Shown here: in pieces, positions 1 through 8,227 of the stretch | Numbering within the stretch: the first letter of the stretch is position 1 | Layout: the number at the start of each line of letters is the position of its first letter | Assembly: GCA_966112985.1 (NCBI GenBank) | Contig: CBHWET010000015.1 | Location: forward strand, 1-29,398 | Direction: 5' to 3' | Origin: CBHWET01 sp966112985 | GTDB lineage: Bacteria; Verrucomicrobiota; Verrucomicrobiia; Limisphaerales; JACDHS01 | DNA: 29,398 nucleotides | Notes under the pieces: generated by a model | Seen by the model: the letters and a program-made list of their open reading frames with translations, nothing else | Databases searched by the model: none | What the model was told of the DNA's origin: nothing | Program-made: the position numbers and the translations under genes

Positions 1-125
1 GCAAAATGCTCAACCTCTGTGTGGTCTTCAACGAAATGGGCGATGAAGAATTTGCCGCAATCCAACAACGTTTTCCACGCGTCTGGGATTACTGCATTCA
101 AAACAACATCATTAAAGTGAAGTAG
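1..125 (+). CDS. 3' end of an unidentified protein gene (partial)
   Basis: The window opens inside an open frame whose first full codon is at 3 and which ends at TAG 123-125. The last 40 residues include the segment EEFAAIQQRFPRVWDYC and end in NNIIKVK. No diagnostic motif is visible and I do not recognise the family. The 5' part lies outside the window. The coding assignment rests only on an uninterrupted frame with plausible composition running to the left edge, so it is tentative. Confidence 0.5.
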   Translation, partial: KMLNLCVVFNEMGDEEFAAIQQRFPRVWDYCIQNNIIKVK

Positions 126-421
126 GAATTCCGGTAGGATGCAGGCCATGCCGCGAAAAAACTTGTGCGGATGATCAAACAGCGCACGCCGTGTCGCCGC
201 AAGATTCACGTTGCCCTCAACCCTGTTCTATCGATCACAGTGCTGAAAAAAAATAGCGTCTCGAAGGCGGAGGACGGTTTTGAACGGTGCCCTCTTCGAA
301 CCTCAGCGTCTCCCGTAACGACAAATCAGGTTGTAGAAAAGCAGCGTTGTGGAGAATAGCGTCCATCTCTCGAGGCGATTCCCATCTGCCTTCCTGGGTA
401 CAAGCTGAAAGAATTCATATT
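126..421. other. Intergenic region upstream of the GHL10 gene
   Basis: About 300 bp without a convincing gene. A 64-codon frame at 165-359 is rich in Arg, Lys and Ser, matches nothing I know and has no ribosome binding site, so I did not call it. Presumably this stretch contains the promoter of the secreted hydrolase starting at 422, but I cannot point to clear -35/-10 boxes. Confidence 0.4.
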
Positions 422-2326
422 ATGGTTTCAAACCGCGTTGCGGGATTATCCCTTGTTTTAGCAATCATTGTTTACGCTGGCTCCGTGTCGGCTCAGACCA
501 CCCCGGAATATCGGGGACTCTGGATCAATGGATGGGATGGCGTATATACGACGGCATCCGAATGCACGACGATCATCAGTCGCGCCCGTGCCGGGAATCT
601 CAATTCGATCGCGCCGCAAATGCGCCGTCGCGGCGATGCGTTCTACAATTCCAATTACGAACCTAAAAATCCGGAAGTGGCGTCAACGTTCGATCCCCTC
701 GCCGATCTCATCGCCAAAGCACACGACACGAGCACAGGCGGCCAACGTCTGGATGTGGACGCCTGGATGGTGACCTTCCATATCTGGCAGGGTTCGACTC
801 CTCCCTCGGATCCAAATCATCCATTCAATCTGCACCCGGACTGGTTATTGAAAAACTATGCCGGCCAGACATTCATCGGCAACGAATACACTTTTGATCC
901 GGGCCATCCCGAAGTTCAGAAGCATACTTACAACGTGTTTATGGATGTCGTCACACGTTACAACATCGATGCGATTAACTTCGACTATGTCCGTTATTCG
1001 AGTCCTGATGAAGGCTACAACGCGGTTTCGGTGGGGCGCTTCAATAACCGTTTCGGTCGTAGCGGCTTGCCCGATCCGCAGGATCCCCTCTGGAAACAAT
1101 GGCGTCGCGACCAGATCACGGCCCTCGTCCGAAAGATTTACCTGAACATCCAGGCGACGAAGCCGAGCGTAAAACTGATGGCCGATACGATTACATGGTC
1201 TCCGGGCGTCACCACGAAAACGGAATGGACCAACTCGGCGCGCGCTTATAATGACGTGCTGCAGGATTGGCGCGCCTGGATGGAAGAAGGCATTCTCGAC
1301 GTCGCGAGACCGATGGCTTACTTCCGCGAATATGACGCCACGCAGGCATCAGATTACCGCAAGTGGGTCCAGTTCGCGGCGGATCAAAAATATAATCGCC
1401 ACGTAATCATTGGTCCCGGGATTTATTTGAATAGCGTAGCGGATGGAATCACGCAGATGCGTTATACGCGCACTACGACGAGTTCAGGCCACAAAGCCGA
1501 TGGTGTTTATGGCTACGATTACGTCACGCCAAACAATGCCGGTGTCTCGCTTACGACCACGCTCAATGCGTGGGTTGCGCCGAGCAGCTATGATCCAATT
1601 ACTCCTCCGATTTTTTCCACGAAAGTATCGGTACCGTCGCGTCCGTGGATTACGTCGCCGACGCGCGGCCATTTGAAAGGTTTTGTGCGGGGCGGCACTT
1701 CGGCCAATTATCTTGATGGCGCCAGCATCTCGATCAGCGGACCGGTCAGCCGAAGTTTCATCAGCGATGGCACAGGTTTCTTCGGTTCCGTTGACCTTCC
1801 CACCGGCAGTTACACGCTGACTGCTTCATTCAGCGGTTTCACGACGGTGAGCACCAACTTCACGGTCACCGCTGGAGCCGTCACGACGCGAGATCTCATT
1901 CTCCCCACCCCTCCAGGACAAATCCTCCTCGACAATGCACAAGCGACTTACATTGGAACCTGGAGCACCGGCACATCTTCGACGGATAAATATGGCAGTG
2001 ATTATCGGTACGTTCTTGGTGTCAGCGGAACGGCGACGCATACGGCAACTTACCGCCCAAATATTCCGGCCAATGGCATTTACGATGTTTACATCTGGTA
2101 TCCGCAAGGAAGCAATCGCGCGTCGAACGCGCCATGGACAGTTTCGTCCGCGAGCGGCACGACAACGGTGAACGTGAATCAACAGATCAACGGCGGCACA
2201 TGGGTCCTGATTGCATCGGGAAGAAGTTTCAATGCAGGCACAACCGGTTATGTGCGCCTGTCTAATTCCATCGGCTCGACGACCCCGGTGGTGATGGCGG
2301 ATGCGGTGCGACTCATTCGCCAGTAG
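422..2326 (+). CDS. Secreted GHL10-family glycosidase-like protein with golvesin-type C-terminal domain
   Basis: A 634-aa exported protein, probably acting on an extracellular polysaccharide; the substrate is unknown. The frame is open from 287, but I choose ATG 422 because it begins a good signal peptide (residues 1-24, hydrophobic LSLVLAIIVYAG, cleavage near SVSA|Q). Residues about 28-400 match the glycosyl-hydrolase-like 10 (DUF187) TIM barrel: the opening EYRGLWI strand and the INFDYVRY strand with Asp188, where the family has its DGIxxDDY-like segment. Residues about 413-493 resemble a carboxypeptidase regulatory-like beta-sandwich (KGFVRGG..., SYTLTASFSGF). Residues 501-634 form a golvesin/Xly-type carbohydrate-binding-like domain (DVYIWYPQG, INGGTWVLIASG, MADAVRLI), which occurs three more times in the protein at 10405. 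The gene stands alone, convergent with the next one. Domain calls are from motif memory; catalytic activity is inferred. Confidence 0.88.
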   Translation: MVSNRVAGLSLVLAIIVYAGSVSAQTTPEYRGLWINGWDGVYTTASECTTIISRARAGNLNSIAPQMRRRGDAFYNSNYEPKNPEVASTFDPLADLIAKAHDTSTGGQRLDVDAWMVTFHIWQGSTPPSDPNHPFNLHPDWLLKNYAGQTFIGNEYTFDPGHPEVQKHTYNVFMDVVTRYNIDAINFDYVRYSSPDEGYNAVSVGRFNNRFGRSGLPDPQDPLWKQWRRDQITALVRKIYLNIQATKPSVKLMADTITWSPGVTTKTEWTNSARAYNDVLQDWRAWMEEGILDVARPMAYFREYDATQASDYRKWVQFAADQKYNRHVIIGPGIYLNSVADGITQMRYTRTTTSSGHKADGVYGYDYVTPNNAGVSLTTTLNAWVAPSSYDPITPPIFSTKVSVPSRPWITSPTRGHLKGFVRGGTSANYLDGASISISGPVSRSFISDGTGFFGSVDLPTGSYTLTASFSGFTTVSTNFTVTAGAVTTRDLILPTPPGQILLDNAQATYIGTWSTGTSSTDKYGSDYRYVLGVSGTATHTATYRPNIPANGIYDVYIWYPQGSNRASNAPWTVSSASGTTTVNVNQQINGGTWVLIASGRSFNAGTTGYVRLSNSIGSTTPVVMADAVRLIRQ

Positions 2327-2336
2327 CATCGGTGAC

Positions 2337-2351
2337 GCGACGTCCCGTCGC
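2337..2351. terminator. Small GC-rich hairpin between convergent genes
   Basis: A perfect 6-bp inverted repeat, GCGACG / CGTCGC with loop TCC, lies 10 nt after the stop of the GHL10 gene and before the convergent hydrolase gene. There is no T-tract after it on either strand, so a terminator role is only a guess from position. Confidence 0.25.
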
Positions 2352-2409
2352 CTGAAGCGTTATATCTTATTCCCGGGCGGGGGCCTGGACGTCCCCGTCC
2401 GTCGTCGTT

Positions 2410-3477
2410 TCAGTTTGTGCCTGACGGCCGTAGGTTCATCCGGCAATCCGCATCGAGTGGCACTGGTTTGCCCACTTCTTCGACAGGATGCGTGAAGAGA
2501 TAGCGCCACACGTCTTCGTGAATGAATTGCCCTGCGGAATTTTTCACCGCTGAGCTGCCAGGAACGACCGAGCCATGCGCTCGGGTTGGATCGTTCTTTA
2601 CATCCGCATCGGTAATGAGCCGACGTGTATTGCCATAAGGTGCGGCGGTTCGATCCACGTTCACGACTGGGCCGAACTTCTGCAGACCGAGCAATTGCCA
2701 CGAACGGCAGTAATGGTCGCCGGTCCAGCCAGCATCCAGCACGTGGCTAAATGCAAAAAAACGATTCGCTGGAGTGGCCGACGGCAACGCCTGCCAGGTT
2801 TCATACTGGTCACGTGGTCCGCAGAACATCACCACTCGATCCACCTTTTTGTATTTGGCGAATCGCGCCGAAACGGTGGCTCCATGTGAACTGCCGGCAA
2901 TGATCACTCGATCCCAACGAAGGTCCTTGAGATCGTCGGTCAAAAAATATTCCCAGCGTCCGGCAGGATTTTTCTGCGCCAGCCATTTTACAAATTGCAA
3001 GGCACGCTCCATCATTCCATCTGGTTTCGGAATGTTCACAACATCGCTGAAGTCTTCGCCGGTGGCCGCTTCCAGGCGTATTTTGCCGAGGAATTTGTCG
3101 TCCGCTGGTGGCGGCTCCTTTCCAAAGATCGGAAACCAGCCGTTCGCATAATGCACTCGGATCGCGTGCAGGCCGTAGTTGTTGACATGCTCAAACAACG
3201 GCGCGCTGTAACCCATAAGCCAAATGACCAGCTTGCCTTGCGGTTTGACGCGGGTATCGACCGAAGCATTTTCGACGTCGGCAGGTTTGCCGTTCTTTTC
3301 GAAAACAAAATCGATTTCGGGGTGCGGCCGCGCGCGTGAATCAATCTCGCTGGCTCGTGCGCTGAATTCATACCGGTGCGGCTGCGCATCGGAAAATTTC
3401 AATGGCCCTTCTGCAGCGGCATGGAGAGTAAACTCAGCGAGCAAAAAAAGTGCGATTGTAATCGTTCTGGCAATCAT
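2410..3477 (-). CDS. Exported BPSS1187-like alpha/beta-hydrolase
   Basis: A 355-aa protein. The open frame extends to 3564 and would overlap the upstream gene; ATG 3477 is preferred because it starts a signal peptide (MIARTITIALFLLAEFTLHAAA) and leaves a 28-nt gap to that gene. The nucleophile elbow is GSSHGA, with the putative catalytic Ser197 in a G-x-S-x-G context after the strand DRVIIAG. The later blocks MFCGPRDQYETWQALPSA and FSHVLDAGWTGDHYCRSW are, as I remember them, characteristic of the family named BPSS1187, whose substrates are not established. It is probably co-transcribed with the unknown gene just upstream (3506-4135). It ends facing the GHL10 gene. Fold and catalytic Ser are well supported; substrate is unknown. 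Confidence 0.8.
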   Translation of the reverse strand: MIARTITIALFLLAEFTLHAAAEGPLKFSDAQPHRYEFSARASEIDSRARPHPEIDFVFEKNGKPADVENASVDTRVKPQGKLVIWLMGYSAPLFEHVNNYGLHAIRVHYANGWFPIFGKEPPPADDKFLGKIRLEAATGEDFSDVVNIPKPDGMMERALQFVKWLAQKNPAGRWEYFLTDDLKDLRWDRVIIAGSSHGATVSARFAKYKKVDRVVMFCGPRDQYETWQALPSATPANRFFAFSHVLDAGWTGDHYCRSWQLLGLQKFGPVVNVDRTAAPYGNTRRLITDADVKNDPTRAHGSVVPGSSAVKNSAGQFIHEDVWRYLFTHPVEEVGKPVPLDADCRMNLRPSGTN

Positions 3478-3505
3478 ATTCGAGTTAGACGGAATAGATT
3501 CGGTG

Positions 3506-4135
3506 TCACCAAAATTTCCACCATGGCTTAGCCGCAGATGATTTCTCGCCCGTCTGAGGGACAATGGGCCGCATCGCCGGAAGAACTGTGCTCTCTATTC
3601 CTTCAATTCCCCAACCTGGGAGACGGTAATATTCGGCCACCTTTCGCGCGGTCTCGCGTGCATCCAACGATGGATAGATCGCACCGGGGACCAGTTCTTT
3701 GTTCCGACACACTCGTTCGTATTCCGCGCGTTCTTTGTCATCTTCATCAAAACAGTCCAGAGCGCTCTTTACCTCATCCGGATTGAAATAGGCGGTATCT
3801 TCCCAATGCTCAGGTGTTCCTTCCGCGCGCTCCCAGGTTCGTTCTTCCTGGCCATAACAGCCGTATACCAAGGTCCGGCAATGTTTCGGTCCTTTCCAGT
3901 GATGAAATTGAAACGCGTCCACGACGCTCTGGAAGCCGAGCCAAATGACATCTGTATTTATGTCGCGAGCGATTTGTTTTAAGGTTTCGGTTGGTGGATC
4001 GAAGTTGTTATCGCCCAGCTGCACCGAAATAAAATCGCTGCTGTGCTCAATGGCCGCCGATTTAAATTGCTCACGAATCAGCGGAAGTGTTTGGTCATCG
4101 ATTTTCCGTATGTAGATGGCGTTGAGCGTTCCCAT
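3506..4135 (-). CDS. Uncharacterised 209-aa cytosolic protein with C-terminal PWWKFW
   Basis: I do not recognise a named family. The protein has no signal peptide or membrane segment and is rich in charged and aromatic residues. The central part contains DVIWLGFQSVVDAFQFHHW, then CRTLVYGCYGQEERTWE, then GTPEHWEDTAYF; the tail is Ala/Lys-rich and ends in PWWKFW, a type of terminus sometimes seen on small bacterial proteins. The start at ATG 4135 is the first in frame and gives a sensible N-terminus (MGTLNAIYIRKID). The gene lies 28 nt upstream of the exported hydrolase on the same strand, so the two are likely one transcript, and it is divergent from the ceramidase gene at 4261. Coding status is well supported by length and composition; function is unknown. 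Confidence 0.75.
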   Translation of the reverse strand: MGTLNAIYIRKIDDQTLPLIREQFKSAAIEHSSDFISVQLGDNNFDPPTETLKQIARDINTDVIWLGFQSVVDAFQFHHWKGPKHCRTLVYGCYGQEERTWERAEGTPEHWEDTAYFNPDEVKSALDCFDEDDKERAEYERVCRNKELVPGAIYPSLDARETARKVAEYYRLPGWGIEGIESTVLPAMRPIVPQTGEKSSAAKPWWKFW

Positions 4136-4260
4136 ATTGGTTTGAGTTCTCGATTAATTGCCAAGAACGATTGCGGGTCAACCCTCCAGAAGGAACGCGA
4201 CCGATACCCATTCTAAGAAGTTCTTGCTGAGCAGGGCGCGTTGTTTGATGGTGTCGGGGT

Positions 4261-5661
4261 ATGATTTTCCCAAATCGCATCGCTCGATTCTTTTTTGCGA
4301 TAGCTCTAATTTCCATTTCTGTTCCTGCACACGCCGAAACATGGCGCGCCGGGGTCGCCGAAACCGATATTACGCCGCCCATTGGGTATCGGGTGGCGGG
4401 TTATTTTTATGAACGCATCAGCACCGGTGTTCACGATCCGCTCAAAGCAAAAGCCGTTGTCCTGGAAAACGGGACAAATAAAGCGGCTTTGGTTTTTTGT
4501 GATCTGGTGGAAATGACGCTGCCGGTCTCGGTCCCGGCCCGAAAAGAAGCCAGCGCGAGAACAGGAATTCCTGTTTCAAACATTCTCATCTGCGCGACGC
4601 ACTCGCATACAGGACCGTTGTTCAATGATCTTCGACGCGACATTTTTCATGCGGCCGCCATCGAGAAATATGGAAAGGACCCGACGGAACCTTTGGATTA
4701 TCCAGCGTGGCTGGCTGCGCAGCTGGTGGACGTGATTGTCAAAGCAAATGCGAACATCCGGCCCGCGGAGTTGAAAGCCGGTTTCGCAAAACAAGAAGGG
4801 TTGGCGTTCAACCGGCGCTATTTCATGAAGAACGGAAAGGTGGCGTGGAATCCCGGTCTCTTGAATACGAATATCGTCAAACCAGCTGGACCGACCGATC
4901 CTGCGGTGCCGATTGTTTTTATCGAATCTGTCGAGGCGAAGAAAACCAAACCGGTCGGCGCGATCACTATCTTCGCCATGCATGCCGATACTACGGGCGG
5001 AACTGAGTTCAGCGCGGATTACCCGTTCTACTTACAGGAGGAATTGCGCAAAGCATATGGCGCGGACTTCATCTCCATGTTCGGTGCAGGCACCTGCGGC
5101 AACATCAATAGTATCAACGTATCGGTCGACGCCTCCAAACAGAACCACGCACCACAACTCGGCGCCACGCTCGGCAAAACAGTGCTGGCACAGATCCCGA
5201 ACCTGAAACCCATCGAGCACCCTTCATTGGCTGTCCGCAGTGAAAAAATCGTGGTGCCGCTGCAGGAAGTTAGTCCAGAGCAAGTTGCCGAAGCTCAAGC
5301 GACATTGAAAAAACAATCACAAGGGACAGGCAAACTTTCAGTCGAAGCATTCAAAATCGCGGACCTTGGTCGACGCGGAAAAACGTGGCCTTTGGAAGTT
5401 CAAGTATTTCGATTGGGCTCAGATACCGCCATTGTCGGTTTACCGTCAGAAATCTTCGTTGAATTTGGTTTCGCGATTAAAAAAGCGTCTCCATTCAAAA
5501 ACACATTTGTGATTTCGATTTGCAATGATCGCCCCAATTATATTCCGACCCTCGAGGGTTTCGCACAAGGAGCATACGAAGCGATCAATTCGCGTGTTCA
5601 GCCGGGTACAGGCGAGAAGCTTGTGGAAATCGCGACGAAATTGTTGAAGGAACTAAAGTGA
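4261..5661 (+). CDS. Neutral/alkaline ceramidase-like hydrolase (N-terminal domain form)
   Basis: A 466-aa exported enzyme of the neutral ceramidase family, which cleaves the N-acyl bond of ceramides using zinc. The signal peptide spans about residues 1-25 (FFFAIALISISVPAHA). Family marks are AETDITPP near residue 33, CATHSHTGP (His114 and His116; zinc-site region), FAMHADTTGG (His241, matching the second zinc His), MFGAGTCGNINS around 274-284 (equivalent in place to the active-site Ser region) and NDRPNYIPTLEGFAQGAYE near the end. Characterised enzymes are roughly 650-750 aa with a C-terminal Ig-like domain; this one lacks it, as many bacterial 'N-terminal domain' relatives do, so true ceramide specificity is uncertain. 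It is followed 75 nt later by the NAPE-PLD-like gene on the same strand. No strong ribosome binding site precedes the ATG. Confidence 0.87.
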   Translation: MIFPNRIARFFFAIALISISVPAHAETWRAGVAETDITPPIGYRVAGYFYERISTGVHDPLKAKAVVLENGTNKAALVFCDLVEMTLPVSVPARKEASARTGIPVSNILICATHSHTGPLFNDLRRDIFHAAAIEKYGKDPTEPLDYPAWLAAQLVDVIVKANANIRPAELKAGFAKQEGLAFNRRYFMKNGKVAWNPGLLNTNIVKPAGPTDPAVPIVFIESVEAKKTKPVGAITIFAMHADTTGGTEFSADYPFYLQEELRKAYGADFISMFGAGTCGNINSINVSVDASKQNHAPQLGATLGKTVLAQIPNLKPIEHPSLAVRSEKIVVPLQEVSPEQVAEAQATLKKQSQGTGKLSVEAFKIADLGRRGKTWPLEVQVFRLGSDTAIVGLPSEIFVEFGFAIKKASPFKNTFVISICNDRPNYIPTLEGFAQGAYEAINSRVQPGTGEKLVEIATKLLKELK

Positions 5662-5736
5662 CGACCAGAGGCGGAGAACTGAATAGCACCGCTCAGAATA
5701 CAGCGCGATTGATCAAATCGAATTACTTAACTTTCA

Positions 5737-6696
5737 ATGACTGAGCTCGCGCCCAGTGACCATTTCGACGGCAACCGTTTCTTCAATCCAAACGGCACCT
5801 GTCAAAAGGGTTTTCCTGAAGTGTTTCGATGGTTGATCAAACGCAAGCCAAGCAAATGGCCACTACAGGTTCCGAACTCACACGAAAGTCGCCGGTTGCA
5901 AAATCGGCTCGCCGGCGAAATCACGTTAACATTTATTGGCCACGCCAGTTTTCTTCTTCAGATTGGCGAAACAAATATCTTAATCGATCCAGTGTTCTCG
6001 TTACGCGCCAGCCCCGTTCAATGGGCGGGGCCGAAACGGGTTCGACTCCCGGGCGTGAAACTGGACCATTTGCCTCCAACGCACATTGTCCTGTTGAGCC
6101 ACTGTCACTATGATCATTTGGATTTACCGACACTGCGTCATCTGCGCTTCCGATATCACCCTCGAGTCATCACACCATTGAAGAATAGTCGTGTGATTCG
6201 AAAGTCCGGCTTACAGGATATCACCGAGTTGGACTGGTGGGAATCAACCGAAGATCGGGGCATTCGTTTCACCCTCACACCGGCGCAGCATCTCTCAGCA
6301 CGAAAGTTTTCAGATCGCAACAAAGCTCTGTGGGGCGGGTTCGTCATTGAAGCGGAAGGAAAGACTGTCTTGTTCGCCGGCGATACTGGGTACGCCGAAC
6401 ACTTCAAAGAAATCGCCCGGCGTTTTCCGCGCATTGACCTGGCGCTATTGCCAATTGGGGCCTATGAACCACGTTGGTTCATGGCTGAATACCACATGAA
6501 TCCAGCCGACGCCGTACAGGCCTTTCTCGATCTCAAACCGGCACGCGCCATCGCTATGCACTTGGGCACTTTTCAACTGACCGATGAAGGCATCGATGAA
6601 CCAGCAGAAATGTTGTCAAAGGAGCTTCAAGCGAATGCGATCTCTCCAGAACAGTTCGCAACGCTGGACGTCGGCCAAACGATCCGGATTGCATAA
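5737..6696 (+). CDS. Metallo-beta-lactamase-fold hydrolase, NAPE-PLD/UlaG-like
   Basis: A 319-aa cytosolic metallo-hydrolase without a signal peptide. The fold is shown by TFIGHASFLLQIGETNILID (66-85) followed by the metal-binding motif SHCHYDH (His122, His124, Asp126, His127), a third-metal-ligand region FAGDTGYAEHF, and a C-terminal AMHLGTFQLTDE. This arrangement, together with PVFSLRASPVQWAGPKR, is typical of the group containing N-acyl-phosphatidylethanolamine phospholipase D and UlaG-type lactonases. The substrate in bacteria is usually unknown. The gene follows the ceramidase-like gene on the same strand and its stop lies 7 bp from the stop of the convergent sulfatase gene. Family is confident; reaction is not. 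Confidence 0.88.
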   Translation: MTELAPSDHFDGNRFFNPNGTCQKGFPEVFRWLIKRKPSKWPLQVPNSHESRRLQNRLAGEITLTFIGHASFLLQIGETNILIDPVFSLRASPVQWAGPKRVRLPGVKLDHLPPTHIVLLSHCHYDHLDLPTLRHLRFRYHPRVITPLKNSRVIRKSGLQDITELDWWESTEDRGIRFTLTPAQHLSARKFSDRNKALWGGFVIEAEGKTVLFAGDTGYAEHFKEIARRFPRIDLALLPIGAYEPRWFMAEYHMNPADAVQAFLDLKPARAIAMHLGTFQLTDEGIDEPAEMLSKELQANAISPEQFATLDVGQTIRIA

Positions 6697-6703
6697 CCGG
6701 GCA

Positions 6704-8161
6704 TCAATTCGATACCGGACTTGAACCCTGATCGCGGGTCTTCGCCAGCAACTCACGCAGTTCCTTCACGAGCTTGCGATGCTGTGCCGCGACGTCGTGC
6801 TTTTCAGAAGGATCTTTTTCCAAGTTGTACAATTCGTCCGTGCCGGTGTTTTCTTTCGTTGCTTTTTTCATCCGCCGCTCCCCTTTTGCGCCACGCGGCT
6901 TGAAGGCCGGTTGATTTTCACGCTCGATCAATTTCCAAGGTCCTTTGCGAATCGCGTAATTGGCTGAAGCATCCTGCAAAATAATATAGTCGCGAGCCGC
7001 CTTTCCATTTCCGAACCATGAACTACTTACGTCGAAACTATCCTCTCCGTTACCTGCCGGAACTTTTGCGTGCACAATAGACGCCAGTGTCGCAAGCGTG
7101 TCGGAGATGCTCACAATATCCTCGCAAACGGTGCCTGCCGGAACTTTGCCCGGCCAGCGGACCAGATACGGTTCGCGGAAGCCACCTTCCCAGATGTCGT
7201 GTTTGCCACCGCGAAGAATGCCGTTGATCGCAAGACCAGCTTTCATCGCCGCCCCGGCATTTGGATTCTCCGTACGCGCCACGCCGCCATTATCACCGGT
7301 GAACAGCACCAGCGTGTTCTCGCTCAGTTCATTTTTGTCCAGAGCCTTCAATATCTCGCCGACAGACCAGTCGAGTTCGTGAATGAAATCGCCATATTTA
7401 CCAAACTGGCTGCCTTTGAAGTCTCCGGTGGGAACAATTGGCTCATGCACTGCATTGGGCGCGAAATAGAGGAAAAACGGCTGCGACTTGTTGTCGTTAA
7501 TCCATTGGACACAATGTTCCACCAGCTTCGGCATGACTTCTTCGGTGCTGCGTCGAACGGCTACCTCATCAACCTTCCCTTCGATTTCAACAAGCCTTCC
7601 TCCTTTGGTGACAAGTTTTTCGTTTTCGATGTATGACGGAGGTGGATTGCCAATGTTCGCGGCGAGACCAAAGAAGAAATAATCAAAACCAACCGACAGG
7701 GGCCCCGGCGTGAGCGGCGCATCCCAGTCCGTCTTTTCGCTCAGGCCCAGTCCAAGGTGCCATTTGCCAATCGCGGCTGTTTTGTAGCCCTGCCCTTTCG
7801 TCAGCGAAGCCAGAGTCGTTCGATTGGTTTCAATGTGCAGCGGAGCATTTGCAGAGAGCACCATTCCATCCTTTACCGGCGTCCGCCAGAAATAGCGCCC
7901 TGTCATCATCGCGTACCGCGTGGGCGAACAAACTGAGCCGGTTGCGTATGCATTCTTAAACAGCCGGCCTTCCTTGGCGAGACGATCGAGATTTGGTGTC
8001 TTCAAACCTTTCCCGCCGTAACAATTAACGCTCCCCCAGCCGAAATCGTCCGCCAGAATCACCACGATGTTCGGTTTCTTCCCGGAATCGGCGGCGAACC
8101 CGTTAACGACCAGTGTTAATGCCAGCCCGATGATTGCGGTGACCCGGAGAAGTATATTCAT
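6704..8161 (-). CDS. Exported sulfatase (arylsulfatase A type)
   Basis: A 485-aa sulfatase that would remove sulfate esters from carbohydrates or other organics in the periplasm or outside. It has a signal peptide (residues 1-23, ending GFAA|D). The N-terminal KKPNIVVILADDFGWG carries the calcium-binding Asp pair (Asp38, Asp39). The maturation motif is CSPTR with Cys78, the residue converted to formylglycine, followed by YAMMTGRY. Further blocks are GKWHLGLG and LFTGDNGG (metal-ligand Asp-Asn). The Cys-type motif implies a formylglycine-generating enzyme or radical-SAM maturase elsewhere in the genome; none is in this window. The start at ATG 8161 is backed by an AAGGA sequence about 6 nt upstream. 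The gene lies 66 nt downstream of the lactate permease gene. Confidence 0.95.
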   Translation of the reverse strand: MNILLRVTAIIGLALTLVVNGFAADSGKKPNIVVILADDFGWGSVNCYGGKGLKTPNLDRLAKEGRLFKNAYATGSVCSPTRYAMMTGRYFWRTPVKDGMVLSANAPLHIETNRTTLASLTKGQGYKTAAIGKWHLGLGLSEKTDWDAPLTPGPLSVGFDYFFFGLAANIGNPPPSYIENEKLVTKGGRLVEIEGKVDEVAVRRSTEEVMPKLVEHCVQWINDNKSQPFFLYFAPNAVHEPIVPTGDFKGSQFGKYGDFIHELDWSVGEILKALDKNELSENTLVLFTGDNGGVARTENPNAGAAMKAGLAINGILRGGKHDIWEGGFREPYLVRWPGKVPAGTVCEDIVSISDTLATLASIVHAKVPAGNGEDSFDVSSSWFGNGKAARDYIILQDASANYAIRKGPWKLIERENQPAFKPRGAKGERRMKKATKENTGTDELYNLEKDPSEKHDVAAQHRKLVKELRELLAKTRDQGSSPVSN

Positions 8162-8227
8162 GATTGGTCCTTAGACTGAAACGCGGACGTTTGGTTACGT
8201 GGGCAGCGCTACCGCTCGCGGTCTAAC

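Noticed and set aside
165..359. 64-codon plus-strand ORF before the GHL10 gene
   Set aside because: No ribosome binding site, no recognisable domain, unusual composition; it is best seen as chance in the intergenic region.
1826..2329. 167-codon minus-strand ORF
   Set aside because: Antisense to the C-terminal domains of the GHL10 protein, with Arg/Cys-rich composition; a shadow.
6037..6051. tRNA T-arm look-alike CGGGTTCGACTCCCG
   Set aside because: It has a TTCGACT loop and a 4-bp stem, but no matching acceptor, D or anticodon arms lie at the right distances, and it encodes part of the conserved metallo-hydrolase gene.
6697..6718. Terminator between the metallo-hydrolase and sulfatase genes
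   Set aside because: CCGGGCATC/GATACCGG pairs imperfectly, lacks a T-tract and lies partly within the sulfatase coding end; not enough to call.
7070..7636. 188-codon ORF on the plus strand
   Set aside because: It lies wholly antisense to the sulfatase gene, whose motifs are certain; a frame shadow.
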